A stretch of DNA of 34,925 bases from an uncultured Demequina sp. (GTDB lineage Bacteria; Actinomycetota; Actinomycetes; Actinomycetales; Demequinaceae). The stretch is taken from positions 1 through 34,925 of the forward strand of contig CALALQ010000045.1 of the NCBI GenBank assembly GCA_937925595.1, written 5' to 3'. The notes beneath the pieces are model-generated. The model did not search any database, was not told the DNA's origin, and saw nothing but the letters and a program-made list of their open reading frames with translations. This document shows positions 7,373 through 15,435 of the stretch, piece by piece. The position numbers and the translations under genes are program-made. Position 1 is the stretch's first letter; the number at the start of each line of letters is the position of its first letter.

Positions 7373-8485
7373 TCAGGCGGCGCGTGGAAGCTGCGCGCGG
7401 ACCTCGTCGAGGTCAATCGACGAGATCCACTGCTCGATGCGGAGGGGTTCGTGATCGGCGCCCTTGCGCACGTGCTCCTTGACGAGCGTTTCTCCTTCAC
7501 CGAGCTCGACACCGCGAACGCGAGCGTTGGCCAGCGCTTCTGGGCTGTGCTGCTGGCCGTCAGGGAGACGGCGAACGAACGGGCGCACGTACGCGCTGCT
7601 GACCGCTCGTCGCAGCTGCTGCGACGGGTCTTCGGGCCGCACCGCCGGATCACGATCAAGGGGTCGCGCGGCGATCTCGATGAACCTCACCAGCTCGCAA
7701 AGCGCGACGACCCAGGCAGTCCACAACGCTTCCGGATCGAGGCCGGTCGCCGCGGCGACCGGGACAAGGTCCCCGGTCCGATGCTGGAGCAAGCACAGCC
7801 GTCCGGAGATACTGGCGCCGTCGTGAGGTTGATATGCGAACGGCAGGCCCCGGATGGAGTCTTGCTCGACCGGCGGCCAGAACGTGACGGTGAATTGCGG
7901 GCCGGGCAATACAACCTGCCGTACCAGCGGAACGACATCGCCACCGATCACCCGAGAGGCCTCGATCGCACGTTCGACGAGCCGAGGGCTCGCTCCACTT
8001 GGAGGCGCTGCTGTGACCTGCTCATCCTCGATCGCGTGCGGCTTCGGCGTTCCCACGAGGCTCGAGAGCGCATCGTGCAGAAGGTCCCAGTGAGGCCCGT
8101 CGCTGAGAAAGTCACCGGCGATGCGATCGTGGCCGTCCACCATCGCCGCGCCGTCGCAGACGATCGCCAGCCGGCGGCGAGTCGGGCCGGCCGACGCGAT
8201 GGCCGGGGTCTGCGTCTCATAAATCCGGACGTCGCTCTTGCCCGGCAGACGGTGAGCGGTCAGGCCCAGCTCAGTCAGGCGGGCATCACGCTGTACGCGA
8301 TCGACGAACTGTTGCCACTCCGCATCGGTACGACTCGGCACGACCGGTTGCGGTCCGGCTGCGTCCAGGCCGCGGTACGGGCCGTAGTAGCTCCAGTCCG
8401 GTGCGGAGTAGCCGGCGAACGGACGGCTCGCCGGCTGGTGGCGCTGCTTGTGTCGCCGGGACCTCCGGCGGGACTGCTTCGACAT
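7373..8485 (-). CDS. Conserved island protein of unknown function, copy 1 (370 aa)
   Basis: 370 residues. The ATG at 8485 has CAGGAGG three bases upstream. The first 20 residues are extremely basic (MSKQSRRRSRRHKQRHQ), suggesting nucleic-acid binding. A middle block RRLAIVCDGAAMVDGH is followed by a hydrophobic WTAWVVALCELVRFIEIAA stretch, and the C-terminus ends QLPRAA. No known domain is recognised. A second full copy, roughly four residues in five identical by eye, is at 24545-25660, and a decayed C-terminal piece at 18270-18583. Each copy sits at the same place in an element, between the variable left-hand cargo and the rest, and carries the same downstream hairpin and upstream segment. 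It is therefore probably a core component of the element rather than cargo. Confidence 0.8.
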   Translation of the reverse strand: MSKQSRRRSRRHKQRHQPASRPFAGYSAPDWSYYGPYRGLDAAGPQPVVPSRTDAEWQQFVDRVQRDARLTELGLTAHRLPGKSDVRIYETQTPAIASAGPTRRRLAIVCDGAAMVDGHDRIAGDFLSDGPHWDLLHDALSSLVGTPKPHAIEDEQVTAAPPSGASPRLVERAIEASRVIGGDVVPLVRQVVLPGPQFTVTFWPPVEQDSIRGLPFAYQPHDGASISGRLCLLQHRTGDLVPVAAATGLDPEALWTAWVVALCELVRFIEIAARPLDRDPAVRPEDPSQQLRRAVSSAYVRPFVRRLPDGQQHSPEALANARVRGVELGEGETLVKEHVRKGADHEPLRIEQWISSIDLDEVRAQLPRAA

Positions 8486-8650
8486 CTGCCTCCTGGCTTG
8501 AGGTCAAGAGTGCTCACGTCGGGACGCTCCGGCTGAGGGGGAACATGCCCGGCAACGCGGGACGCACGCTCGAGGCGCAGACTGCGCGGGCGTCGTCGAG
8601 GTACTTCGTGAGCAATGCAGTAAACGGTAGCCGGGCGTTCGGACGTACGG
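8486..8650 (-). repeat. Conserved upstream segment of the 370-residue gene, copy 1
   Basis: About 155-165 bp directly upstream of the start codon closely matches 25661-25815 upstream of copy 2, including CCTGGCTTGAGGTCAAG and GGCGCAGACTGCGCGGG. Such conservation outside the coding frame suggests a shared promoter and leader. A short frame (LLTKYLDDARAVCASS) is readable on the minus strand but shifts frame between the copies, so I do not call it a gene. No promoter hexamers can be placed with confidence. Confidence 0.6.
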
Positions 8651-8740
8651 CGTCTTCGCCGGCGGCGACCTGACGTTGCGCACTGGCGACCGCGTCGCGC
8701 TCGTCGGCTGCCCGACGGGCCGTGTCCCCGTGCTCTGGCC

Positions 8741-10129
8741 TCACATGTAGAACGCGTACCGGTAGGCGGGGGCCACCGTGTCGGGAACGTGTCGAAGGAC
8801 ATCGCCAACGCGTTTGGATGTCAGGAGCGTGATCGGCAGCCGAGCGTCAAGGCGGGCGCGGTTCCAGTTGAGCTTGCTGAGGGCGAGGACTTCGGCGGCG
8901 ATCGTGTCGATGCTGCGGTCGGTCTCGGCGAGTCGGATGCCGAGCGGACGAGGGATGCGCAGGCCGGGGTAGGTCTTGTAGAACGGGATGCTGCCGTGGG
9001 TGTAGAGGGCGTGCTCGCTGTCATCCAGCGTGAGCAGGGTTCCGCGCAGTGGCGGGTAGTTGCTGGTTCCACGCACCAGGAATGCGTCTTCGGCCTCGCT
9101 GATCCAGATCAGGTCGTACGCGTGCAGGTCAGCGGCGTCGGCGGCACGGGCGAAGCCGGCGCGCTCCTGCGGGGAGAACGAGCTGGTCTTGTGCAATGTG
9201 ATCTCGGCGGGGTGGTTGCCGTGGTGCTCCTTGTAGCGGCGCAGCGAGGATGCGAGCAGGTCAGCGGCGTCGTGCTCTTCGAGGTGGGGTTGTTTGTCGT
9301 GCTCGGAGCGCCGTGCGAGCGCCCCGCGGACGATCACGCCGTCGCCGAGCTCGTTGAAGACTTGGGCGACGGAGGTGTGCAGCTGGTTGCCGGCGTCGGC
9401 GCGGGCGAACGAGATGCCGATGAAGCAGCGGTCACGCTGGTGGCGCTCGCGGGCGAGCCGCCATGGTTTGCCGCCGGCCTTGTAGTAGAGGGCTGTGATG
9501 AGGTTCCACGCGCGGGTCGCTGGGTCTTCAACGCCGCTGGTGCCCCGCCAGGTGCTCGGGCGAATGAGCTGGATCGGAACGCGGGCGGTGATGCAGTGGG
9601 CTTTCAGGACGTCGTGGAAGTTCCAGCCGATCGCGCCGGCGTTGTCGGCGGCGCCATCGGGGATCTTGGGCGGGCGGGCGATCAGGACCACGTCGACTGC
9701 GGCTTCTTCGAGCAGTAGGTGGACTTCTTGGGCGATCAGCTCGGCGGCCGCTTTGATGTTCTCGGCGGCGTTCGGCGCATCCTGGTAGCGCCGCAGGTGC
9801 GCGCGGGCTAGTTCGCGTCTGGCACCGTCCGGGAACGCAAGTTCGACACGGAATGTTGCGTCGTCGCCGAGCCCTGGGAACGCGGGGAACAGGGTGTCGA
9901 GTCGTGTGTCGGTGCGAGCCGGAACGCCTCGGGTACAGGACTCCAGCCAGGTTTGGAGTTCGTCGAGCTCTTTACGCTGGCCGACCAAACCGCAGCGGAT
10001 CACGCTCGGTCGCGACGCGAACTCGATGTCGGCTGGGCCGTGCAGGACCAGGCCGGCGCGCTGCTCCTGGTGGCGCCCGTCGTAGCCGAACTCGAGGTCG
10101 GGTTCGGGGAGATGGTGAGCTTCGATCAC
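8741..10129 (-). CDS. Short prokaryotic Argonaute (MID-PIWI, catalytically inactive)
   Basis: 462 residues, the length of short Argonautes that keep only the MID and PIWI domains and lack N and PAZ. The MID half runs to about 225. PIWI begins near RCFIGISFARAD, where the first catalytic aspartate of active enzymes (GID) is replaced by Ser240, so target slicing is not expected. The C-terminal pattern GSIPFYKTYPGLRIPRPL is typical of the family. The GTG start at 10129 overlaps the stop of the DUF4365-APAZ gene by four bases (GTGA), indicating one translated unit. In characterised SPARDA systems the Argonaute uses a guide RNA to sense invader DNA and activates the partner nuclease. Function here is inferred from that family. 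Confidence 0.9.
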   Translation of the reverse strand: MIEAHHLPEPDLEFGYDGRHQEQRAGLVLHGPADIEFASRPSVIRCGLVGQRKELDELQTWLESCTRGVPARTDTRLDTLFPAFPGLGDDATFRVELAFPDGARRELARAHLRRYQDAPNAAENIKAAAELIAQEVHLLLEEAAVDVVLIARPPKIPDGAADNAGAIGWNFHDVLKAHCITARVPIQLIRPSTWRGTSGVEDPATRAWNLITALYYKAGGKPWRLARERHQRDRCFIGISFARADAGNQLHTSVAQVFNELGDGVIVRGALARRSEHDKQPHLEEHDAADLLASSLRRYKEHHGNHPAEITLHKTSSFSPQERAGFARAADAADLHAYDLIWISEAEDAFLVRGTSNYPPLRGTLLTLDDSEHALYTHGSIPFYKTYPGLRIPRPLGIRLAETDRSIDTIAAEVLALSKLNWNRARLDARLPITLLTSKRVGDVLRHVPDTVAPAYRYAFYM

Positions 10130-11475
10130 GTCACGTCCTCGGTCTCGCCGAAGAGCGTCATGGCTTCGTCAGCGGGGTCTTCTCGGATGTCGGTGGGCGG
10201 CTTCTTCCAGGCCGCCTCTGGAGGCGTGACCGGGACGGCAACGGTCAGCAGCTCGCCGAGGTGAAAGGGCGCGCCGTCACGGTCCATGATGCCGCGCGGG
10301 CGGGTGAACAGGTGCGCCCACATCCGCAGTTGCTGGCTGATCGCCGCTGCACCTTCCATCGACTTGAGCTTCTTGAGCGCCTCCGCATGGAAGCTTGACC
10401 GCTGCTGTCCGTCCCACGTAAACAGGTACGTCGGGTCGATCGAGAGCACCCAGCCGCTGCTCAGCCGGCGGAAGCGCAGCACGGCCGCGTCATGGCGGTA
10501 GCCGGAAAGCCCTTCGTGCTTTCTCGATGCCCTCGGACTGACGACCGTCCGGCCCTTGCCGCTGGTCCAGGCGTAGCGACGCCCATGGCCTTGCTCCCAG
10601 AGACGGAAGTACGCGGCGTGCATCGGCTGAAACCACCGCAGTTGCCGGTGGTGCTGGTTCAGCAGCGAGCGGCGAGCGAGCTCGGCGAGTAGTTGCTCGT
10701 GCTTGCGGTCCAGCGAGACGGCGAGGTCCAGCAGCGGCGTCGGCTCCGGCGGTTCATCAGCCTCGATCGCCTCTAGATATTCGACCGGTAGCGGGGACAG
10801 CGACCACAGCCGGCCGGCGTGCAATGCCACGTCGCTGCGCGCTACTCCCGCGTCCAGTGCGCGCGCGAACAGTTCACCCCACGACTCGCTCGGCGCAGCC
10901 GTCGACCAGACGTGCGCGACGTCCCACCGGACCGGCAGCAGGTTGGTAAGCACCTGTTCAGCGACGGGCAGTGGACCTGGCGGGTCAACCGTCGTCGGCT
11001 CACGAGCGTCGAGGACAAAGAAGCGGGCCGTAGCACTCGCGTCGAACCGGTCGCGGTGCTTGTCGAAGTCGATCAGCCCGCTCGCGCGGCGCGCCGGGTC
11101 CTTGGCCCATTCCTGGACGTTGCGGAAGTACGCCTCACGTGTACGCGGCCGACTGCAGACCAACAGCACGGGCTGGTTGGAGCCGAGCCAGAACTCAAGG
11201 TCCTCGGGCTTGGGGCGGTACAGGAACCCGTCGTCGGTCTCCGATCGCCAGCGGCCTTCGGTCGCCTTGCTTTGCACGCCGATCCGGAAGTTGCGGGTGA
11301 CGTCGGTAGCGGGGTCGACCAGCTCGATTTCCCCGTCGATCCCGGAGTCCGGGCCTCCCGTCGGCTGCCAGTTATGGCCCATCTCGCCGACACGTTCGTG
11401 GATGAGCGCGATGCCGGCCTCACCAATACGTGTCTGCTTGGCCGTGTGTTTCACAGTCACGAGATTGCCACGCAC
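10126..11475 (-). CDS. DUF4365 nuclease-APAZ partner of short Argonaute (SPARDA effector)
   Basis: 449 residues. The N-terminal domain (about 12-160) has RIGEAGIALIHERVG, then GIDGEIEL (Asp47, Glu49) and IGVQSKAT (Gln68, Lys70). This is the PD-(D/E)XK-like active site of DUF4365 nucleases. The remaining part is diverged and fits the APAZ domain that docks on short Argonautes, ending near the Argonaute start. Known relatives (DREN-APAZ) degrade DNA and RNA indiscriminately once the Argonaute is triggered, causing abortive infection; that activity is inferred. Three starts are possible (GTG at 11475, 11460 and 11454), none with a strong ribosome site. The gene is first in a leftward unit with the Argonaute. 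Confidence 0.88.
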   Translation of the reverse strand: MRGNLVTVKHTAKQTRIGEAGIALIHERVGEMGHNWQPTGGPDSGIDGEIELVDPATDVTRNFRIGVQSKATEGRWRSETDDGFLYRPKPEDLEFWLGSNQPVLLVCSRPRTREAYFRNVQEWAKDPARRASGLIDFDKHRDRFDASATARFFVLDAREPTTVDPPGPLPVAEQVLTNLLPVRWDVAHVWSTAAPSESWGELFARALDAGVARSDVALHAGRLWSLSPLPVEYLEAIEADEPPEPTPLLDLAVSLDRKHEQLLAELARRSLLNQHHRQLRWFQPMHAAYFRLWEQGHGRRYAWTSGKGRTVVSPRASRKHEGLSGYRHDAAVLRFRRLSSGWVLSIDPTYLFTWDGQQRSSFHAEALKKLKSMEGAAAISQQLRMWAHLFTRPRGIMDRDGAPFHLGELLTVAVPVTPPEAAWKKPPTDIREDPADEAMTLFGETEDVT

Positions 11476-11569
11476 GCCGGATGCCGCGAACGCCCACAGA
11501 ATGTCCCAGCACGCACCGTCCGCGAAACCGCAGGTCGCGACCGCTGCGCGCGGGGTTTAGGCTCAGGGG

Positions 11570-12111
11570 GTGTCCCTGGCGGTTACGCACCCCGTCATGA
11601 GCGGCGACGAGTACGAGGCTCTACAGAGCAAGATGGGCTGGGCGGCTACGGTGGAGCTCATCGGCGGCGAGCCTGTCGTCACACCGCCGATTACGGTTGG
11701 CGCCTCGTCGGTCCGCGGGGAGCTGTACTACGCCCTCCGTGGATGGGCAAACACGGGACCGGGTGGGCTGACGCTGCAGGACGTCGTCGTGAGGCTTGGC
11801 AGGGGTTCATTCCTGGCGCCGGCGGTTGCGTGGTGGGCAGAGCCCCGCCGGCCGAGCGTGGGCCCTGGACCGATCGACGCGGTTCCGGACCTGGTCATCG
11901 AGGTTCTCACGCGGGTAAGCCAGCAGGCCCCAAACGCGCGCTGTACACGAAGGCCGGCGTGAGCGAGATCTGGATCGCCGACCCTCAGGCGTCGACGATC
12001 ACCGTTGTCTCCGGCGCTGGGCAGCGCGTGTTCGCGTGCAGCGAGGTTCTGCGCAGCGTCCTCCTGCCAGGTTTCTCCGTCAACCTGAGAGCAGTGTTTG
12101 GGCGGCGCTGA
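11570..12111 (+). pseudogene. Frameshifted Uma2-family (DUF820) gene
   Basis: The frame starting GTG at 11570 reads MSLAVTHPVMSGDEYEAL and matches the intact gene at 29377-29928 until EVL near 11910. There a short deletion destroys the block APSSRDNVLGP and shifts the frame. The remainder (ALYTKAGVSEIWIADP to the end at 12111) continues in another frame. Uma2 proteins have a restriction-endonuclease-like fold with PDLVIEVL; their role is unknown though they are common and multi-copy. Both copies are followed by the same convergent transposase gene end, so the pair Uma2-transposase was duplicated as a block. Confidence 0.85.
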
Positions 12112-12152
12112 GGCACGCGCGTGCGCGGCGACGGTCGCGGCGGCGGGTGGGC

Positions 12153-12407
12153 TCAGAACGGAGCCCCGTCGTCGGCGATGACGACGTCGGCGGCGTTGTG
12201 GCCGGGCTGGTTCTCGAGCGGGTCTTCGAGCTCGCCGAGCAGCAGGGGAGGCACGACGGGCGGCTCCTCGGGTTCGGCGGGGTCTTCGCCGGCGACCGCG
12301 GCGCTGACGCCGATTGGATGCTGGTAGCCGATGCCGAGCGCGATGGCAGCAGGCCGGGCATTCGATCTGGCGAGCAGCCGGGTTCAAGGAACGTCCGAAC
12401 TACTCGC
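12153..12407. pseudogene. Two fragments of a DDE transposase-like gene, one inverted
   Basis: On the minus strand, 12153 to about 12342 encodes about 60 residues matching the C-terminus of the 656-residue protein at 29972-31942 (GEDPAEPEEPPVVPPLL and LENQPGHNAADV). Then 12343-12407 on the plus strand matches residues about 153-172 of the same protein (WQQAGHSIWRAAGFKERP). The two pieces are therefore from one gene but now face opposite ways, with everything between lost. This is a dead remnant beside the broken Uma2 copy. Confidence 0.8.
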
Positions 12408-12882
12408 CCCGATACGTAGGAAGATTGCGAAGTTATCTGAATAGGGCCGAAGTTTGGCTCTGTTTCGGCGTTTCAGAAGCGCAGTTGTGCGCAGCCGACC
12501 GCACTACTGCGAAGCCCGTCGGGGTGATAATGGGATGCGGCCGGTAGGCGACGTTGTGTCTGTGCCGGTATGGACGGTATGCGGCACGGCCGCCGGGGGT
12601 CATGACGGGGCGCGCGTATTTCTCAGCTTCCATGCGTGGCCGAAAGCTCGGGCGCGCCGCTCCGGCACGTCAGTCGCCGTCGTCATCCAGCCTGTAGCCC
12701 TTCCTCTGGACCCAATGGCTCAGTCGGTAGCCCTGCGAGCCGGCCACGACTCCACACACGCCTGCGATCAGGATGGCGCGGGTCCACCCGCCGAAGGTGA
12801 GACCGTTGGAGCAACGTCGTTCTGCCGGGCGGTAGGAGGGCTTCCTCGGGGTCCTGTGCTTCTGGGCGTGGGCGGCGCTGCG
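12408..12882. other. No clear gene; open frame continuing past the DUF3883 stop
   Basis: About 475 bp without a convincing gene. On the minus strand the frame of the DUF3883 gene remains open after its TAG (12883-12885) for 70 codons to a TGA at 12670. It encodes a plausible short transmembrane helix (RAILIAGVCGVVAGSQGYRL) and an acidic end RLDDDGD, but has no good start codon. It may be a broken C-terminal extension or a coincidence. 12408-12660 shows nothing I recognise and looks less GC-rich. Confidence 0.4.
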
Positions 12883-13353
12883 CTACGGCCGGCTCGCCAC
12901 GCGATCGGCCAGGTCATCGAGCGGCAGTCTGTAGCGCCACGGAGTGGCGAGTTGGCGAATGTCGTCGCCGGTCAGACTCAGGCGCTGGTAGTGCCCTGGG
13001 GCCTTGCGCTCCGCGCTGAGGTCGGCGACGATCTCCAACCGGAAGCGCGCGCCTTCACGGCACGCCGTTTCGTACTGTTCCGCGTTCAGGTCCGCTGGGA
13101 ACGTGAAGGTGCCGTTGGCACCCAGAAGCGGCTCACCCCAGCCCTTGACTTCGACGTACTCGCGGCCGTTCGGGCCATCACTCAGCAGGTCACAGCCGTA
13201 CTCGCGCTCCTGGATCTTCGAGAGCCCTGTGACCTTCCGACCGCGAGCCTCCTCCTCGCTGCGGACGATCTCGACCGCGCGTCGCTCCGTGCTTAGCGCG
13301 CCCGCCTGCCTCGCCACGCGCCGATTATGGGCGACCCGCGAGATGACCGTCAA
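12883..13353 (-). CDS. DUF3883-like protein with nuclease-type EVKG motif
   Basis: 156 residues. The core GCDLLSDGPNGREYVEVKG has Asp, then Glu-x-Lys, arranged as in restriction-endonuclease-like (PD-(D/E)XK) folds. It is followed by TFTFPADLNAEQYETA and a strand RFRLEIVADL, the pattern of DUF3883 domains. Those domains are usually attached to helicases or restriction subunits in defence loci, whereas here it stands alone. It lies between the transposase remnant and the DUF5131 gene. The start is uncertain (ATG at 13353 or an internal GTG), and the frame stays open beyond the stop (see 12408-12882). Activity is inferred from the fold only. Confidence 0.7.
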   Translation of the reverse strand: MTVISRVAHNRRVARQAGALSTERRAVEIVRSEEEARGRKVTGLSKIQEREYGCDLLSDGPNGREYVEVKGWGEPLLGANGTFTFPADLNAEQYETACREGARFRLEIVADLSAERKAPGHYQRLSLTGDDIRQLATPWRYRLPLDDLADRVASRP

Positions 13354-13598
13354 CGCGACGCGGTCAGCCGCGCGCCGTTGACACGTCGTGTCCGACAGCG
13401 GCCTCTACACGATCAGCGCGCTGGTCGTGGTCGCCGCCCAAGAACTCGTGGCGGCGTCGCGCGGTGGCTGGAAGGCGATTAGCGTCGGATCCGGTGATCC
13501 CGACTAGGTGCCTCGGTGCCGAGCTCGTTCGCTGGATACGGGGCTTGGACCGTGCTCCTCTGAACCGCGAGCTCGACGACGTTCCGCCGCACGATAGA

Positions 13599-13612
13599 CG
13601 AACATGCGTTCG
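13599..13612 (+). promoter_or_regulatory. LexA-type SOS box upstream of the DUF5131 gene
   Basis: CGAACATGCGTTCG is a perfect match to the CGAAC-N4-GTTCG palindrome bound by LexA in actinobacteria and Firmicutes. It lies 47 bp before the ATG at 13660. The gene is therefore probably induced by DNA damage. The match is seen directly; regulation is inferred. Confidence 0.75.
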
Positions 13613-13659
13613 CAATGTTCGAAGTGGCCCACATATTGCCGGCGAAGTAGGGTCCGTCT

Positions 13660-14391
13660 ATGGCGGACAACAGCGCGATCGAGTGGACCGAGGCGACGTG
13701 GAACCCCGTCACCGGGTGCAGCAAGGTCTCACCCGGTTGCGCGCACTGCTACGCCGAGACCTTCGCAGAGCGCTGGCGGGGTATCCCCGGCCACCCGTAC
13801 GAGCAGGGCTTCGCCCTCCGGCTCTGGCCGCAACGCCTCGAGCAGCCGCTGCGCTGGAGGAGGCCGCGGATGATCTTCGTCAACTCGATGAGCGACCTTT
13901 TCCACGAGGACATCCCCGCCGACTACATCGCCGAAGTGTTCGACGTCATGGTTCGAGCCGAGCATCACACCTTCCAGGTCCTCACCAAGCGTCACGAGCG
14001 CCTTGCGGAACTCGCGCCAGATCTTCCGTGGCCGGACAACGTGTGGATGGGCGTCACGATCGAGAACCGCCGCTTCGTGCACCGAGCCGACTATCTGCGC
14101 GAAGTGCCGGCCGCCGTCCGCTTCATCTCCGCCGAGCCGCTGCTCGGGCCACTCGAAGGGCTTGATCTCTCCCGGATCGACTGGCTGATCTCCGGCGGGG
14201 AAAGCGGGCCGAAGCACCGGCCGGTCAGAGCGGAATGGCTGCGGGAGCTACGCGACCGCTGCCAAGACGAGGAGGTTGCGTACTTCTTCAAGCAGTGGGG
14301 CGGCCATCGTCCCAAGACCGGGGGCCGCGAACTCGACGGACGCACATGGGACGAGATGCCCGCGGTCCGCCACCGCGCTCTGGTCTCGTAG
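13660..14391 (+). CDS. DUF5131 (phage Gp37/Gp68) three-Cys-motif protein
   Basis: 243 residues, full length for the family. The N-terminal block IEWTEATWNPVTGC continues to three cysteines spaced C20-x6-C27-x2-C30, the three-Cys motif thought to ligate an iron-sulfur cluster in a radical-SAM-like enzyme. It is followed by FVNSMSDLFHEDIP, FQVLTKRHERL, VWMGVTIEN, and RFISAEPLLGP with ISGGESG. The family occurs in phages and mobile regions next to TcmP; the reaction is unknown. Here tcmP is about 1 kb downstream on the same strand, separated by a gene on the other strand. A LexA box lies just upstream. The start ATG at 13660 begins the conserved motif block. Confidence 0.92.
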   Translation: MADNSAIEWTEATWNPVTGCSKVSPGCAHCYAETFAERWRGIPGHPYEQGFALRLWPQRLEQPLRWRRPRMIFVNSMSDLFHEDIPADYIAEVFDVMVRAEHHTFQVLTKRHERLAELAPDLPWPDNVWMGVTIENRRFVHRADYLREVPAAVRFISAEPLLGPLEGLDLSRIDWLISGGESGPKHRPVRAEWLRELRDRCQDEEVAYFFKQWGGHRPKTGGRELDGRTWDEMPAVRHRALVS

Positions 14392-14474
14392 ACGACTCGC
14401 CGCCGGCCGGGGTGGGCCCTACCGCCGAAGCGCGCGAGAAGTCTCGGTCGGCGGCTCGGCGCCATTGGCCGCAC

Positions 14475-15236
14475 TCAACTGCGGATGACGCGCGAGCACG
14501 GCTTGCCGCGGTAGGCCCGATCACGCTGACGCTTGCGATCGACGCAGTACTCGTTCGTCCGCCTGATCCTGAAGCTGCCCTCCTCGGTGACCGACCCGTC
14601 ACTGCCGCGAGCGTTCCAGACGGTGACGGAGCCCCGGAAGGACACGTCGCCGATCACCCAAGACACGCGATCGCAACGAACCCGCACTACCGTGCGGCGC
14701 TTGCATCCGCCGACCCGCTGCGCGTAGCCGTACTCCCAATCACCCTCGAACTGCTCAGCGAGCAACTGGCGGACGCGCGTCTTGGCGTTGCGCAAGGACA
14801 GATTTGGAACCGGCGGCGTGTACACCGTCTCCGCGATCAGATGTCGTTGGTTCGCTTGGCTCACGTACAGGCAGATCCGTCGCGGCTCGTCGCCGATCAC
14901 GTAGAAGGAGTCCGTGCCGGTGATCGTGCCGGGCCCTTGCAGGTAGTTGCTGACCCACGCGGTCGACATTTGCGGACTGTCGTCGGTGGGGCAGGGCGAG
15001 GAGGCGACCAGCTCGCCGGCAAACAGCCCCCAACTGCAGGTCTGCTCTCCGTTCGCGTACGGCGTGCATCTCGACCATGTCGCCGTAAATGTTGCCGCGA
15101 CCTGACTCTTGCCGACCGCGTGCACGGCTGTGATCGAACCGGTATCCGCGTAGCTGACGGTGCCCGTGGCGAGCGAGGCTGCCGACACGGTCAGCCCGGC
15201 GCTGAGAAATCGCCCGGCTCCACGCTTGAGTCCCAT
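14475..15236 (-). CDS. Secreted protein of unknown function
   Basis: 253 residues from the ATG at 15236, which has GGAGGAG about ten bases upstream; an upstream frame extension has no signal and is rejected. The N-terminus MGLKRGAGRF followed by a hydrophobic stretch and SYADT is a Sec signal peptide. The mature protein holds about eight cysteines, suggesting disulfides, and several beta-strand-like stretches, ending with Arg-rich segments. No known domain is recognised. It lies in antisense orientation between the DUF5131 and tcmP genes, convergent with the first, and may be an insertion into that pair or independent cargo. Confidence 0.75.
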   Translation of the reverse strand: MGLKRGAGRFLSAGLTVSAASLATGTVSYADTGSITAVHAVGKSQVAATFTATWSRCTPYANGEQTCSWGLFAGELVASSPCPTDDSPQMSTAWVSNYLQGPGTITGTDSFYVIGDEPRRICLYVSQANQRHLIAETVYTPPVPNLSLRNAKTRVRQLLAEQFEGDWEYGYAQRVGGCKRRTVVRVRCDRVSWVIGDVSFRGSVTVWNARGSDGSVTEEGSFRIRRTNEYCVDRKRQRDRAYRGKPCSRVIRS

Positions 15237-15435
15237 TCGTGAACTGCTCCTCCGTCTCGTCCTGAGAACTGGCGGCGCGATCCTACGAGCGCGCCGACGC
15301 GCAACGCAAGTTCCTCCCTGGGTTGTCTCCAACGAAGTCCAGCTGCCGGCGGGATAGCGACAACAAGGAGACCATCTCATTCAGGCGAGGCTGATCGGTT
15401 AGCGTCCGCTGGCGCCCGTAGCATCGCTCCGCCAA

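Noticed and set aside
12454..13296. Plus-strand open frame of 280 codons
   Set aside because: It covers the antisense of the DUF3883 gene and a gene-poor stretch, with no motif or start signal.
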